Positions 16,605 to 25,345 of a stretch of DNA of 64,000 bases are shown piece by piece. Made by a program: the position numbers and the translations under genes. Source of the DNA: Glaciimonas sp. PCH181 (GTDB lineage Bacteria > Pseudomonadota > Gammaproteobacteria > Burkholderiales > Burkholderiaceae_D); assembly GCF_003056055.1 (NCBI RefSeq), contig NZ_PYFP01000001.1:1178001-1242000 (forward strand). Reading direction: 5' to 3'. Each line of letters opens with the position of its first letter. Position 1 is the stretch's first letter. Under the pieces are notes generated by a model, which saw only the letters and a list, made by a program, of their open reading frames with translations, had not been told where the DNA came from and searched no databases.

Positions 16605-16868
16605 ATCCCTCTTTGTACTTAACAATGGCTGCTCTGCATCCAGATTCAGTTTTGCAGTCTGTGCTAGAGACGATGATCTGCGCCTGATAACAAGATAGCC
16701 GCGCATATTTTATATTCAACAATACATTCATTTTCAGGCACAAACAATCTGATCTGGCATTTATCACAATTTCTCAATCTGTTTCTTTAGCAGCAGAAAA
16801 GATAATCTATTTGTATCCTCCAGAAGACCATAGACGCCGACAATTCAACACATCAGGGACGCAGGCAA

Positions 16869-17171
16869 ATGGCCATCGATCTTCCAATCATCTGGGCAAT
16901 CATGGTCTTATTCAGCCTGACGATGCTCAGCACTACCGGTGCTATCGCCCGGAGAATCGGCGTCAATTCAGCAACACCCATCTGTAACGGCAATGAAACC
17001 TGGATGATCATAGGCGGCGTTGGCCTGTTGATGGTGTTTGCTCTGGCCTATGCCGTGGTCGTCGGCGCTTTCTATTTAACGTTAATTTCCATATTTTTGG
17101 CAGCGTATTTTCGCGGTATGCCAGATAAGTTGTACCGCGCTGATGGAATATTTCCAATGTATTCTGTCTAG
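16869..17171 (+). pseudogene. Collapsed cytochrome bd oxidase subunit II (cydB remnant)
   Basis: A 100-residue frame. The N-terminus MAIDLPIIWAIMVLFSLTML matches the start of CydB. GNETWMIIGGVGLLMVFALAYAVVV followed by YLTLISIFLAAYFRGM matches the next conserved CydB region (DGNETW...FPLAYAV...FRG). The quinol-oxidase core after this is absent (CydB is normally about 340-380 residues), and no cydA or cydX is nearby. The start, ATG 16869, is intact. It is best read as the remains of a cydAB locus; a functional mini-protein is possible but unlikely. Confidence 0.7.
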
Positions 17172-17223
17172 CCGCCGCCAGCACCATCCGGCTACTTAAA
17201 TCGGTCAGCAATGAACATAGTTG

Positions 17224-17724
17224 CTACCTGCGGCGAAACAACGGTAAAGGCTGGTCGACCGCGCCTTGATACTGAACGCTGTAACGACTAAAACTTTTCA
17301 GTGCGTCGTGGATATTCTTGTCGCTGCGTATCGCAAAGGCATCGAATCCGCAGCGCCGCATGTAGTTAAGTTGATCCCGCAAGACATCACCGATTGCCCG
17401 CAACTCCCCTTTCCAGCCATACCGCGAACGTAATAAATACGCGATGCTATAGCCGCGGCCATCGCGGAAAGAGGGAAAATCGACCGCGATCAAATCCAGT
17501 TCGTGCAATTGCGTGACACTCGCTTCAAAGTCATGATCGGGTGAAATCCAAAGTGCCCTCGGCTTGATCGTAACCTCATACACATCTCTTTTTTGCCAAT
17601 AAGAAAATGGCAGAATGTGATGTGTCCCCGGCGACTGCGTTGCCGCGTCCACTTCAGAAATCACGATCCAATTGTCATCAATTACTTGCGGCATGCCATT
17701 GATAATTTTGATGATATTTGCCAT
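17224..17724 (-). CDS. DUF934 protein, sulfite reduction accessory
   Basis: A 166-residue DUF934 protein. The family motif is seen in DLIAVDFPSFRDGRGYSIAYLLRSRYGWKGELRAIGDVLRDQL near the middle. DUF934 proteins are always encoded beside the siroheme sulfite reductase in Burkholderiales and are thought to donate electrons or assist assimilatory sulfite reduction. The ATG at 17724 has AAGGAAAA upstream and lies 11 bases after the reductase stop. An in-frame GTG at 17739 would overlap it. Its neighbour and this gene form one operon. Confidence 0.85.
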   Translation of the reverse strand: MANIIKIINGMPQVIDDNWIVISEVDAATQSPGTHHILPFSYWQKRDVYEVTIKPRALWISPDHDFEASVTQLHELDLIAVDFPSFRDGRGYSIAYLLRSRYGWKGELRAIGDVLRDQLNYMRRCGFDAFAIRSDKNIHDALKSFSRYSVQYQGAVDQPLPLFRRR

Positions 17725-17735
17725 CGTCTTTTCCT

Positions 17736-19406
17736 TCACGCTGCCGCTTTGGGCTGACCGTAAATACCAACTTTAAATGGCGCCAGACCGACCCGCGCCA
17801 CGGTATCGACAAATGCTTCGTCTTGCACGCGCAAATCGCAATAAGTCGTCACAACCCGTTCGATCACGTCCGGCATTTCCTGTGCCCGAAATGCGGGACC
17901 GATGACTTTGCCCAAGGCAGAATGATTGCCCTGTGCACCGCCCAGCGTGACTTGATACCATTCTTCGCCATCCTTATCGACGCCAAGAATGCCGACATTT
18001 CCCATATGGTGATGGCCGCAAGCGTTGATGCAGCCGGAAATATTCAGCGACAAATCACCCAGATCGAAGAGAAAATCCAGATCTTCGAATCGCTCGGCAA
18101 TCGCTTGCGCAATCGGCAAAGATCGCGCGTTTGCCAGTGAACAATAATCGCCGCCGGGACAAACGATCATGTCGGTCAGCAAACCCAGATTCGGCGTACC
18201 CAATCCGGCCTCGCATGCCAGTTGCCACAGCGTGTATAAATCCGCTTGCGCAATATCCGGCAGGATCAAATTTTGTTCATGCGCCACGCGGATTTCGCCT
18301 AAACCAAAGCGCTCCGACCATTCTGCAACATACTCCATTTGCTTGGCAGTCACGTCGCCGGGAGGAATCGCCGCGCCCGGTTTGGTCGAGAGTGTGACCG
18401 ATACATAACCGACCACTTTGTGTGCTCTGGTATTGCGCTTCACCCATTGCGCAAAGCGTGTATTTGCGGCTAACTGCATTTGGAAAATGGCTTCGTCGCC
18501 AGCGCCACGGTTATAGCGCGATTCTTCAAAAAAATATGCGACGCGTTGATATTCAACCTCGGTCAACGTCGATGGACCATCTTTGAGATGCGCCCATTCT
18601 TCCTCAACCTCTTTAGCAAATACATCGGCACCCAATGCCTTGACCAAAATCTTGATCCTGGCCTTGTACTTGTTGTCGCGCCTGCCGTAACGGTTGTAGA
18701 CCCGCAATACGGCTTCGACATACGACAGCATGTGCTGCCAGGGCAATTCTTCCCGGATTTGCGCACTGAGTATGGGGGTACGCCCTAATCCGCCACCGGC
18801 AAATACACGTAAGACTTTCTCGCCAGCCGCATTTTGATGAAGGAAAATACCAACATCGTGCATCCGCACGGCAGCGCGATCTTGTGCAGATGAGGACAGT
18901 GCGATTTTGAATTTGCGCGGCAAAAAAGCGAACTCAGGATTCAGAGTAGACCATTGCCGTAACAGCTCTGCCAATGGTCGCGGATCAATTACCTCATCAT
19001 TGGCGACGCCAGCAAACTGCTCGGTAGTGATATTGCGAACGCAATTGCCAGAGGTCTGAATCGCATGCATTTGCACCGTCGCCAGTTCGGCCAGAATGGT
19101 CGGCGTATCTTCAAGTTTGATCCAGTTAAACTGAATATTCTGACGCGTAGTGAAGTGACCGTAGCCGCGATCATAAGTACGCGCGATATGCGCCAGCATC
19201 CGCAATTGATCCGCTGACAACACGCCATACGGCACCGCAACGCGCAGCATATACGCGTGCTTTTGCATGTATAAACCGTTCTGCAATCGCAGCGGCAGAA
19301 ATTCCTCCTTAGTCAGTTCGCCGGAGATTCTTCTGGCAACTTGATCCCGAAATTCTTCGACACGCTCGCTCACCAGCGAAGCATCGTAATCGTCATATTG
19401 ATACAT
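17736..19406 (-). CDS. Nitrite/sulfite reductase (siroheme, [4Fe-4S])
   Basis: A 556-residue siroheme protein with two ferredoxin-like half-domains and two siroheme/iron-sulfur half-sites. The cluster cysteines are in CPGGDYCSLANARS and in SGCINACGHHHMGNVG near the C-terminal third. It catalyses six-electron reduction of sulfite to sulfide in cysteine biosynthesis; nitrite reduction is the alternative. The DUF934 partner makes sulfite the better choice. The start at 19406 has AAGGAAAA and gives the N-terminus MYQYDDYDASLVSERV usual for this betaproteobacterial group. The upstream 386 bases should hold its CysB-type promoter. Confidence 0.9.
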   Translation of the reverse strand: MYQYDDYDASLVSERVEEFRDQVARRISGELTKEEFLPLRLQNGLYMQKHAYMLRVAVPYGVLSADQLRMLAHIARTYDRGYGHFTTRQNIQFNWIKLEDTPTILAELATVQMHAIQTSGNCVRNITTEQFAGVANDEVIDPRPLAELLRQWSTLNPEFAFLPRKFKIALSSSAQDRAAVRMHDVGIFLHQNAAGEKVLRVFAGGGLGRTPILSAQIREELPWQHMLSYVEAVLRVYNRYGRRDNKYKARIKILVKALGADVFAKEVEEEWAHLKDGPSTLTEVEYQRVAYFFEESRYNRGAGDEAIFQMQLAANTRFAQWVKRNTRAHKVVGYVSVTLSTKPGAAIPPGDVTAKQMEYVAEWSERFGLGEIRVAHEQNLILPDIAQADLYTLWQLACEAGLGTPNLGLLTDMIVCPGGDYCSLANARSLPIAQAIAERFEDLDFLFDLGDLSLNISGCINACGHHHMGNVGILGVDKDGEEWYQVTLGGAQGNHSALGKVIGPAFRAQEMPDVIERVVTTYCDLRVQDEAFVDTVARVGLAPFKVGIYGQPKAAA

Positions 19407-19810
19407 GCGTTTTCCTTTTCGGCCAGCATCTATTTGCAAGCCCGGATTTCCTTCCGGAGCGTGTATTTTGCGTGTGGGTCGCGTAAAAAAACAGATTCAG
19501 AAAACGAATAAAAAACAAGATCAGATTTTATTTGAGGACATAAATGCCCTGAACGCATGCCATTTGAAGGAAACTTGCATACCCAGAATTTGCATTGTTG
19601 GCGTCCCTAAAATCACCGAAAAATCCAACACTTCAAGCATCTGATATGGTCTTTTCCTCAAGAACTGAGACTGTTTTTTTGGAACGTTTTAAACCATACT
19701 CGTCCATTGCTATTTGCTTTCCACAAATCTGAATTCACGCCTTAGCCGCGACATGCGCCACAGCGGCAACCACCGCAATCGCTGTCTTCGGGATGACTTG
19801 CCTGGATCTT
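19407..19810. other. Divergent intergenic region, sulfite reductase / cytochrome c
   Basis: About 400 bases between divergent genes with AT-rich stretches and short A-runs. It should carry the cys promoter on the minus strand and the cytochrome operon promoter on the plus strand. I could not identify a specific operator with confidence. Confidence 0.35.
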
Positions 19811-20581
19811 ATGAAAACGAAACCTATCGATTCGCGTCAATGCACGTCCCTTGCGACTACCTTGCATGCTGGCTTTTGCCTGTTGAAAGCTTGCGGTACC
19901 GGTGGGCTGCTGTGGCTTAGCGTTATCAGCGGCAACGCCATCGCGCAAAACGTGCTGCCCGATACGATCGCCCAACGCGTGGTAGCGTGCATTGCCTGTC
20001 ACGGCAAAGAAGGCCGTGCCGCCAGCGACGGATTTTATCCACGTATCGCTGGTAAGCCCGCTGGTTATCTCTACAATCAGCTGATCAATTTCCGTGAAGG
20101 TCGACGCAAATATCCGTTAATGATTTACACCGTCGATCATTTGTCGGACGCGTATCTGCGTGAAATGGCGGAATATTTTTCTGCTCAGCACCCTCCCTAC
20201 CCTGCGCCGCAACCTGTCACAGCATCCGCAGCTGTGCTTGAGCGCGGACGGATTCTGGTGCAATCCGGCGATGTGTCTAAAAACGTCCCGGCTTGCATCG
20301 CCTGTCATGGCAAAAGCCTGACCGGGATTGCGCCATCGATCCCCGGTCTGGTCGGCTTGCCGCACGACTATATGAGTGCGCAGTTCGGTGCCTGGAAAAA
20401 TGGAACGCGTCACGCAGCAGCGCCCGATTGCATGGCGCAGATTTCTGAACGCCTGACGGTCGAGGATATCAGCGCGGCGCTGGCCTGGTTAACCGCACAA
20501 CCGATCCCCGCGCAAACCGCCGCTGCATCCGCCCCATCGCAAAAGTTGCCGCTAGCGTGCGGCAGCCTGCCTCAGCAGTAA
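19811..20581 (+). CDS. Diheme cytochrome c (c4-like)
   Basis: A 256-residue exported protein. It has a signal peptide with LLWLSVISGNAIAQ cleavage region, and two c-type haem sites, CIACHGKEGR and CIACHGKSLT, each at the start of a cytochrome-c fold. The later Met ligands lie in the usual spacing. The start at 19811 follows GGATCTT; an in-frame ATG at 19793 lacks a Shine-Dalgarno. It is followed after 11 bases by a triheme cytochrome, so the pair forms an electron-transfer operon. Such pairs usually serve a periplasmic or membrane dehydrogenase, but no dehydrogenase subunit is encoded here. Confidence 0.88.
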   Translation: MKTKPIDSRQCTSLATTLHAGFCLLKACGTGGLLWLSVISGNAIAQNVLPDTIAQRVVACIACHGKEGRAASDGFYPRIAGKPAGYLYNQLINFREGRRKYPLMIYTVDHLSDAYLREMAEYFSAQHPPYPAPQPVTASAAVLERGRILVQSGDVSKNVPACIACHGKSLTGIAPSIPGLVGLPHDYMSAQFGAWKNGTRHAAAPDCMAQISERLTVEDISAALAWLTAQPIPAQTAAASAPSQKLPLACGSLPQQ

Positions 20582-20592
20582 AGGAACCCAAT

Positions 20593-21873
20593 ATGAAACG
20601 CATTTTTTTGATGATCATGGCGATCATCGTATTGGTTCCTGCTGGCATACTCGCCACGCAATATCTCCACGATCCTGGCAGCAACGAACTCAGCGCACCG
20701 GTCACCGATGCAGCCCAACAAGTAGCGCGAGGAAACTATTTGGTGCGCGCAGGCGACTGCATGGCTTGCCATACCGCTCGCGGCGGCCAGCCGTTTGCTG
20801 GCGGGCGCGTTATCCCTACGCCGTTTGGCGATCTTTATTCACCGAATATCACTTCAGATGTCGCAACCGGAATCGGCAGCTGGACAGCAAACGACTTTTG
20901 GCGCGCATTACATAATGGAAAATCCAAGGATGGCAGTTTTCTGTATCCAGCCTTTCCGTATACCGAATACACCAAAGTCACGCGCACGGATGCGGATGCG
21001 ATGTTTGCCTACTTCCAAACCTTGCCCGCAGTAAAACAACCCAACAAAGAACAGGCGCTGCGCTTCCCCTATAACCAGCGTATTTTGCTAGCCGGATGGC
21101 GTGCACTGTATTTCAGTCCGGGCGTGTATCAGCCTGATCGGCGCCAGTCAGCAGAATGGAATCGCGGCGCGTATTTTGTACAAGGCCTGGGACATTGCAT
21201 AGCCTGCCATACGACACGCAATACTTTTGGTGCGAGCGAAGGCATAGGTTTGGCTGGCGGCTTAATCCCAACGCTAGGCTGGTATGCACCGTCGCTGACA
21301 TCGGATGCAGAAGCCGGTTTGGGAAACTGGGACAAGCAACACATCGTTGATCTGCTCAAAACCGGCACATCGCCACGCGGCACCGTATTCGGTCCGATGG
21401 CAGAGGTTGTCAGACAAAGTTTGCAGCATTTAACGGACGAAGACGTCGGCGCGATGGCGGGCTATTTACAGTCGTTGCCGCACACCTCTCCACCAGCTGC
21501 GGTCAGGGAGATGCAGGTCAAGGGTAGTCAGGCTGAAGACGTGCTAAAGCTGGGCGCGAAGTTATATCGTGATTACTGTATCGAGTGTCACAAAGCCTCT
21601 GGCAGCGGCATTCCGCCAGCGTATCCGCCACTGGCTGGCAACCGCGCGATTACGATGCAGTCATCGATTAATCCGATTCGGATGGTATTGAATGGCGGCT
21701 ATCCGCCTAGTACTGAAGGCAATCCACGACCGTACGGCATGCCACCGTTTGGTCCGGTACTGACCGATGTCGAGGTTGCTGCGGTGGTATCGTATATTCG
21801 TAGTAGCTGGGGGAATAACGCGGCATTGGTATCGCCGGTGCAAGTGAGTCGGTATCGCGCTGTGCCGGAATAA
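20593..21873 (+). CDS. Triheme cytochrome c (alcohol/gluconate dehydrogenase cytochrome-subunit type)
   Basis: A 426-residue protein. It has an N-terminal signal anchor (IFLMIMAIIVLVPAGILATQYL) and three haem sites: CMACHTARGG, CIACHTTRNTF and CIECHKASGSG. Three tandem cytochrome-c domains are the architecture of AdhB or gluconate dehydrogenase subunit II, which carry electrons from a flavo- or quino-dehydrogenase to ubiquinone. Unlike AdhB it lacks an obvious C-terminal membrane helix. AAAGGAACC precedes the ATG at 20593. The missing dehydrogenase could be encoded elsewhere; a GMC oxidoreductase lies 11 kb away. Confidence 0.88.
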   Translation: MKRIFLMIMAIIVLVPAGILATQYLHDPGSNELSAPVTDAAQQVARGNYLVRAGDCMACHTARGGQPFAGGRVIPTPFGDLYSPNITSDVATGIGSWTANDFWRALHNGKSKDGSFLYPAFPYTEYTKVTRTDADAMFAYFQTLPAVKQPNKEQALRFPYNQRILLAGWRALYFSPGVYQPDRRQSAEWNRGAYFVQGLGHCIACHTTRNTFGASEGIGLAGGLIPTLGWYAPSLTSDAEAGLGNWDKQHIVDLLKTGTSPRGTVFGPMAEVVRQSLQHLTDEDVGAMAGYLQSLPHTSPPAAVREMQVKGSQAEDVLKLGAKLYRDYCIECHKASGSGIPPAYPPLAGNRAITMQSSINPIRMVLNGGYPPSTEGNPRPYGMPPFGPVLTDVEVAAVVSYIRSSWGNNAALVSPVQVSRYRAVPE

Positions 21874-21889
21874 GGTCGTGGCGCAGTTT

Positions 21890-22780
21890 TTAGATTGCCT
21901 TCTTTTGCAAATGCGTCACAAGCAATTTGGCAGCGACCGGCAACGCATCAAACGATCTGACGCAAATTTTGAGTTCGCGTCGCGCCCAACTTTCATTTAA
22001 CGCCAGGATACGAATGTTCAGGTTTTTTTGATGATGGTACGCGACCATTGCTGGCAGCAGCGCTATTCCCAAACCGGAATTGACCATCAGACACAAGGCG
22101 TCGTAACTGGTTACCTGAATGCGCAATTTCAACGGCAGATCAAGGTCTCCGGCCTTTTGCAGCAACAGGCGATTGATGGCGCTGCCGGTGTGAAGGCCTA
22201 CGTAATCGAACTTCAGGGTCTGGCTTAATGTCGCTGAAGTTTGCCCTCCCATCGGATGGTCAGCGGGGGTGATCAGCACCAATTCATCTTCGTGATACGG
22301 AAAAATCTCCAGTTCGTGACCATGCGGCCCCATCGTGAATATGCCGATATCGGCGGAATTTTCTACGACTGCCTTGGTGATGAAGGTACTAATTTTTTCT
22401 TCGAGATGAACATTGACTTGTGGGTACAACTCTAAAAAAGATTTAATTTCTGCTGGCAAGAATTGCGTGATCGCCGAAATATTCGCAAAAATGCGCACGT
22501 GGCCTCTGACGCCGCTTGAGTATTCCTGCATCTGAAACGTGATGTCATCCAGTTCGTGCAGCACGCGACGCGCCATCGTCAATAACGCCAATCCGGCCGC
22601 CGTGGCGGTGATGCCCTTATTCGACCGCATCAGCAATTGCGTCCCTAACAAAACCTCAATCTCACTCAAACGTTTGCTGATGGCAGCGGCCGCAATATGC
22701 TCACGCTCGGCAGCAGCGGCAATTGTGCCCTCTTCCAAAACACTGATGAATAACTTAAGGGAGACAGGATCAAGGCCCAT
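21890..22780 (-). CDS. LysR family regulator
   Basis: A 296-residue LysR-type regulator starting MGLDPVSLKLFISVLEEGTI. The helix-turn-helix is at about 6-60 (AAAAISKRLSEIEVLLGTQLLMRSN), then the effector-binding domain. AGAG precedes the ATG at 22780; a 52-codon open extension upstream has no LysR character. It is divergent from the CoA-transferase that heads the long catabolic operon, which it most likely controls. It converges closely (16 bases) on the triheme cytochrome. Confidence 0.9.
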   Translation of the reverse strand: MGLDPVSLKLFISVLEEGTIAAAAEREHIAAAAISKRLSEIEVLLGTQLLMRSNKGITATAAGLALLTMARRVLHELDDITFQMQEYSSGVRGHVRIFANISAITQFLPAEIKSFLELYPQVNVHLEEKISTFITKAVVENSADIGIFTMGPHGHELEIFPYHEDELVLITPADHPMGGQTSATLSQTLKFDYVGLHTGSAINRLLLQKAGDLDLPLKLRIQVTSYDALCLMVNSGLGIALLPAMVAYHHQKNLNIRILALNESWARRELKICVRSFDALPVAAKLLVTHLQKKAI

Positions 22781-23091
22781 GGCACAACTCTTAAAAAAAA
22801 GACGGCAACGTATGCCAAAGGCGTTAATTATATAGCCGGTATCGCGCCACTGCGCGGCGATGACCATCTGCACCGATGGCATCGTTTTTGACGATGGCAC
22901 CCTCACCAGATATTGCTTTTGTACTACTCCCGGCATCGTTACAATTTATAAAAAAGTTGAAAGCCGCGCATTTGCGGGTTTTTTTAAAAAAATATCGATG
23001 AGACCAGCACTGACCGGCATTTCGCACGGCTGCTGACATGGGTTGGTCTTAGCGGTATCGACATTTACCACATCAGACAAATACCATCCCC

Positions 23092-24339
23092 ATGGAAAAA
23101 TTCGCACCAGGTCAAGAAGGATCGGATAGCCAACCAACATCCGACGAGCAACAGTCTTCGCTGAAGGGCATCAAGGTTATCGAACTGGGTACGCTGATTG
23201 CTGGGCCTTACGCGGCCAGTTTGCTAGGACAGTTTGGTGCCGAAGTCATCAAGATTGAGTCCCCGGGTGATGGTGATCCTTTGCGCAAATGGCGCAAACT
23301 GCACGATGGCACATCGCTGTGGTGGTATTCGCAAAGCCGCAACAAAAAATCTATCACCCTGAACCTGAAATCGCCCGAAGCGCAGCAAATTGTGCGCGAT
23401 CTGGTGCGGGATGCCGATATCGTCATCGAAAACTTTCGCCCCGGGACGCTAGAGGGCTGGGGCCTGGGCTGGGATGCTCTGTCTGCGATCAATCCCAATC
23501 TGATCATGGTCCGTGTTTCTGGTTATGGGCAAGATGGCCCGTATGCGAAACGTCCCGGCTTCGCGGCCATCGCCGAGTCGATGGGCGGCTTGCGCAATTT
23601 GGTCGGTTTTCCTGATCGTCCACCGGTGCGTGTCGGCATCAGTATCGGCGATACATTGGCTTCACTGTACGGCGTGATCGGCGCATTGCTGGCGATGCAT
23701 CACCTGAAATCAAACGGCGGCAAGGGCCAGTTTATCGATATCGCCTTGTACGAAGCCGTATTTGGCGTGATGGAAAGCATGATTCCGGAATATGCAGAAT
23801 TCGGTCTGGTCAGAGAGCGCACCGGTGCAAGCCTGCCGGGGATTTCACCGTCCAGTACTTATCCTTGCAGCGATGGCCTGTACGTCATCATTGCAGGTAA
23901 TGCAGACAGTATTTACAAAAGACTAATGAACGCGATGGGCCGTCACGATCTTGCAGAGGATCCGCGTCTGGCGCGTAACGATGGTCGGGTCCAGCACAAC
24001 GACATGATTGATGCCGCCATCACCGAATGGACCAGTGCGCATGAATTAGATTACGTCTTGGATATCCTGGAAAAGGCCGATGTGCCTAGCAGTCGCGTCT
24101 TCACTGCCGCCGATATCCATGAAGATCCGCACTATCGCGCCCGCAATATGATCGAGCAGCATACCTTGCCCGACGGCCAGCCTATCGATTTAGCCGCAGT
24201 GGTGCCGAAGATGTCTGGCACCCCGGGCAAAACCAATTGGGTCGGTCCGGAGCTGGGTCAGCACACAGAAGAAATTTTAAGCGCACTTGGCCGCAGCGCG
24301 GAAGAAATACTCCGCCTGCGCAATGCAGGTGTTATATGA
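23092..24339 (+). CDS. CaiB/BaiF (class III) CoA-transferase
   Basis: A 415-residue class III CoA-transferase. Motifs are GIKVIELGTLIAGPYAASLLGQFGAEVIKIE at the N-terminus, NKKSITLNLKSPEAQ, ENFRPG, and GFAAIAESMGGL with SGYGQDGPY before it. The catalytic Asp appears in the ISIGDTLASLYG context near residue 186. The family moves CoA from succinyl-CoA or another acyl-CoA onto a carboxylate. Similarity in layout to the human SUGCT type (succinyl-CoA:glutarate/HMG) is suggestive. Its TGA overlaps an in-frame ATG of the next gene (ATGA at 24336). It opens a seven-gene rightward operon with a divergent LysR. Confidence 0.9.
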   Translation: MEKFAPGQEGSDSQPTSDEQQSSLKGIKVIELGTLIAGPYAASLLGQFGAEVIKIESPGDGDPLRKWRKLHDGTSLWWYSQSRNKKSITLNLKSPEAQQIVRDLVRDADIVIENFRPGTLEGWGLGWDALSAINPNLIMVRVSGYGQDGPYAKRPGFAAIAESMGGLRNLVGFPDRPPVRVGISIGDTLASLYGVIGALLAMHHLKSNGGKGQFIDIALYEAVFGVMESMIPEYAEFGLVRERTGASLPGISPSSTYPCSDGLYVIIAGNADSIYKRLMNAMGRHDLAEDPRLARNDGRVQHNDMIDAAITEWTSAHELDYVLDILEKADVPSSRVFTAADIHEDPHYRARNMIEQHTLPDGQPIDLAAVVPKMSGTPGKTNWVGPELGQHTEEILSALGRSAEEILRLRNAGVI

Positions 24340-24356
24340 GTCAAGAAAGGTTTTCC

Positions 24357-25307
24357 ATGGCAATCACGACCGCAGAAAAGCGCATCTACGTCAACGATGT
24401 TGCGGTACGCGACGGCTTTCAGAGTGAGCCGAATTTTGTCCCTACGGACAAAAAAATAGCGCTGATTAATCGTCTGTCCAAAACCGGTTTGGCGAAAATC
24501 GAAGTCACTTCGTTTGTATCGCCAAAAGCTATTCCCAATCTGCGCGATGCACAGGAAGTCATGCAGGGGATTACGCGTTCTGCCGATGTCACCTATGTTG
24601 CGTTGGTGCCCAACGAGCGCGGCTGCGAACGCGCCATCGAATGCAACGTCGATGAAATTAATCTGGTCATGTCCATAGGCGAGACCCATAACCTCGCTAA
24701 CATGCGCATGACGTGCGAACAATCTTTAGAGCAATTTCGTCGTGTCATCACTCTGCTACGTGGCAGTAACATTCGCGTCAACGGCACCGTTGCCACAGCG
24801 TTCGGCTGTCCGTTCGAGGGCGATCAACCGCTTTATCGCGTGCTGTGGGCCGTTGAGCAATACGCGGCAATCGGCATGCATAGCGTGACGCTGGCCGATA
24901 CCAGTGGCATGGCACATCCGGCGCAAGTGAGCCGATTTTCGGAAGCCTATCAAACTGCCTTCCCAAAATTACCGGCGACGTTGCATTTCCACAATACCCG
25001 CGGCATGGGCTTGGCCAATGTGATGGCGGGTATCGCTGCCGGTATTAATAGTTTCGATGCATCGCTAGGCGGCATTGGCGGTTGTCCGTATGCGCCCGGT
25101 GCTACCGGTAACATTTGCACTGAAGACATGGTCCACATGCTGCAATCTTCCGGCTACGACACAGGCGTTGATCTCGATCAACTGCTAACGATTGCCCGCG
25201 ATCTGCCTGACATTCTTGGGCATGACGTGCCGGGCCATATCATCAAAGCTGGCAAGCGTACCGACTTGGCACCGATGCCGGTCACAGCAAGCCAGGCAAC
25301 TCACTAA
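24357..25307 (+). CDS. HMG-CoA lyase family protein
   Basis: A 316-residue TIM-barrel lyase of the HMGL-like family. It keeps the catalytic Arg-Asp pair (VRDGFQSE), the Glu in KIEVTSFVSP, the metal-binding HxH in LHFHNTRG, and the active-site cysteine loop GGCPYAPGATGN. HMG-CoA lyase splits 3-hydroxy-3-methylglutaryl-CoA to acetyl-CoA and acetoacetate. VRDGFQ instead of the PRDGLQ of classical MvaB, and HNTRG instead of HDTYG, mark it as a distinct subgroup often paired with CaiB transferases. The ATG at 24357 has AAGAAAGG; the overlapping ATG at 24336 is an alternative. Confidence 0.88.
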   Translation: MAITTAEKRIYVNDVAVRDGFQSEPNFVPTDKKIALINRLSKTGLAKIEVTSFVSPKAIPNLRDAQEVMQGITRSADVTYVALVPNERGCERAIECNVDEINLVMSIGETHNLANMRMTCEQSLEQFRRVITLLRGSNIRVNGTVATAFGCPFEGDQPLYRVLWAVEQYAAIGMHSVTLADTSGMAHPAQVSRFSEAYQTAFPKLPATLHFHNTRGMGLANVMAGIAAGINSFDASLGGIGGCPYAPGATGNICTEDMVHMLQSSGYDTGVDLDQLLTIARDLPDILGHDVPGHIIKAGKRTDLAPMPVTASQATH

Positions 25308-25345
25308 ATCAAATAAAGCAAAAACGAATTTCGGAGAAAAGATTC

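Noticed and set aside
19742..20002. Minus-strand frame opposite the diheme cytochrome
   Set aside because: It is antisense to a cytochrome with two haem motifs and a signal peptide; its Gly/Arg/Cys-rich end is a shadow effect.
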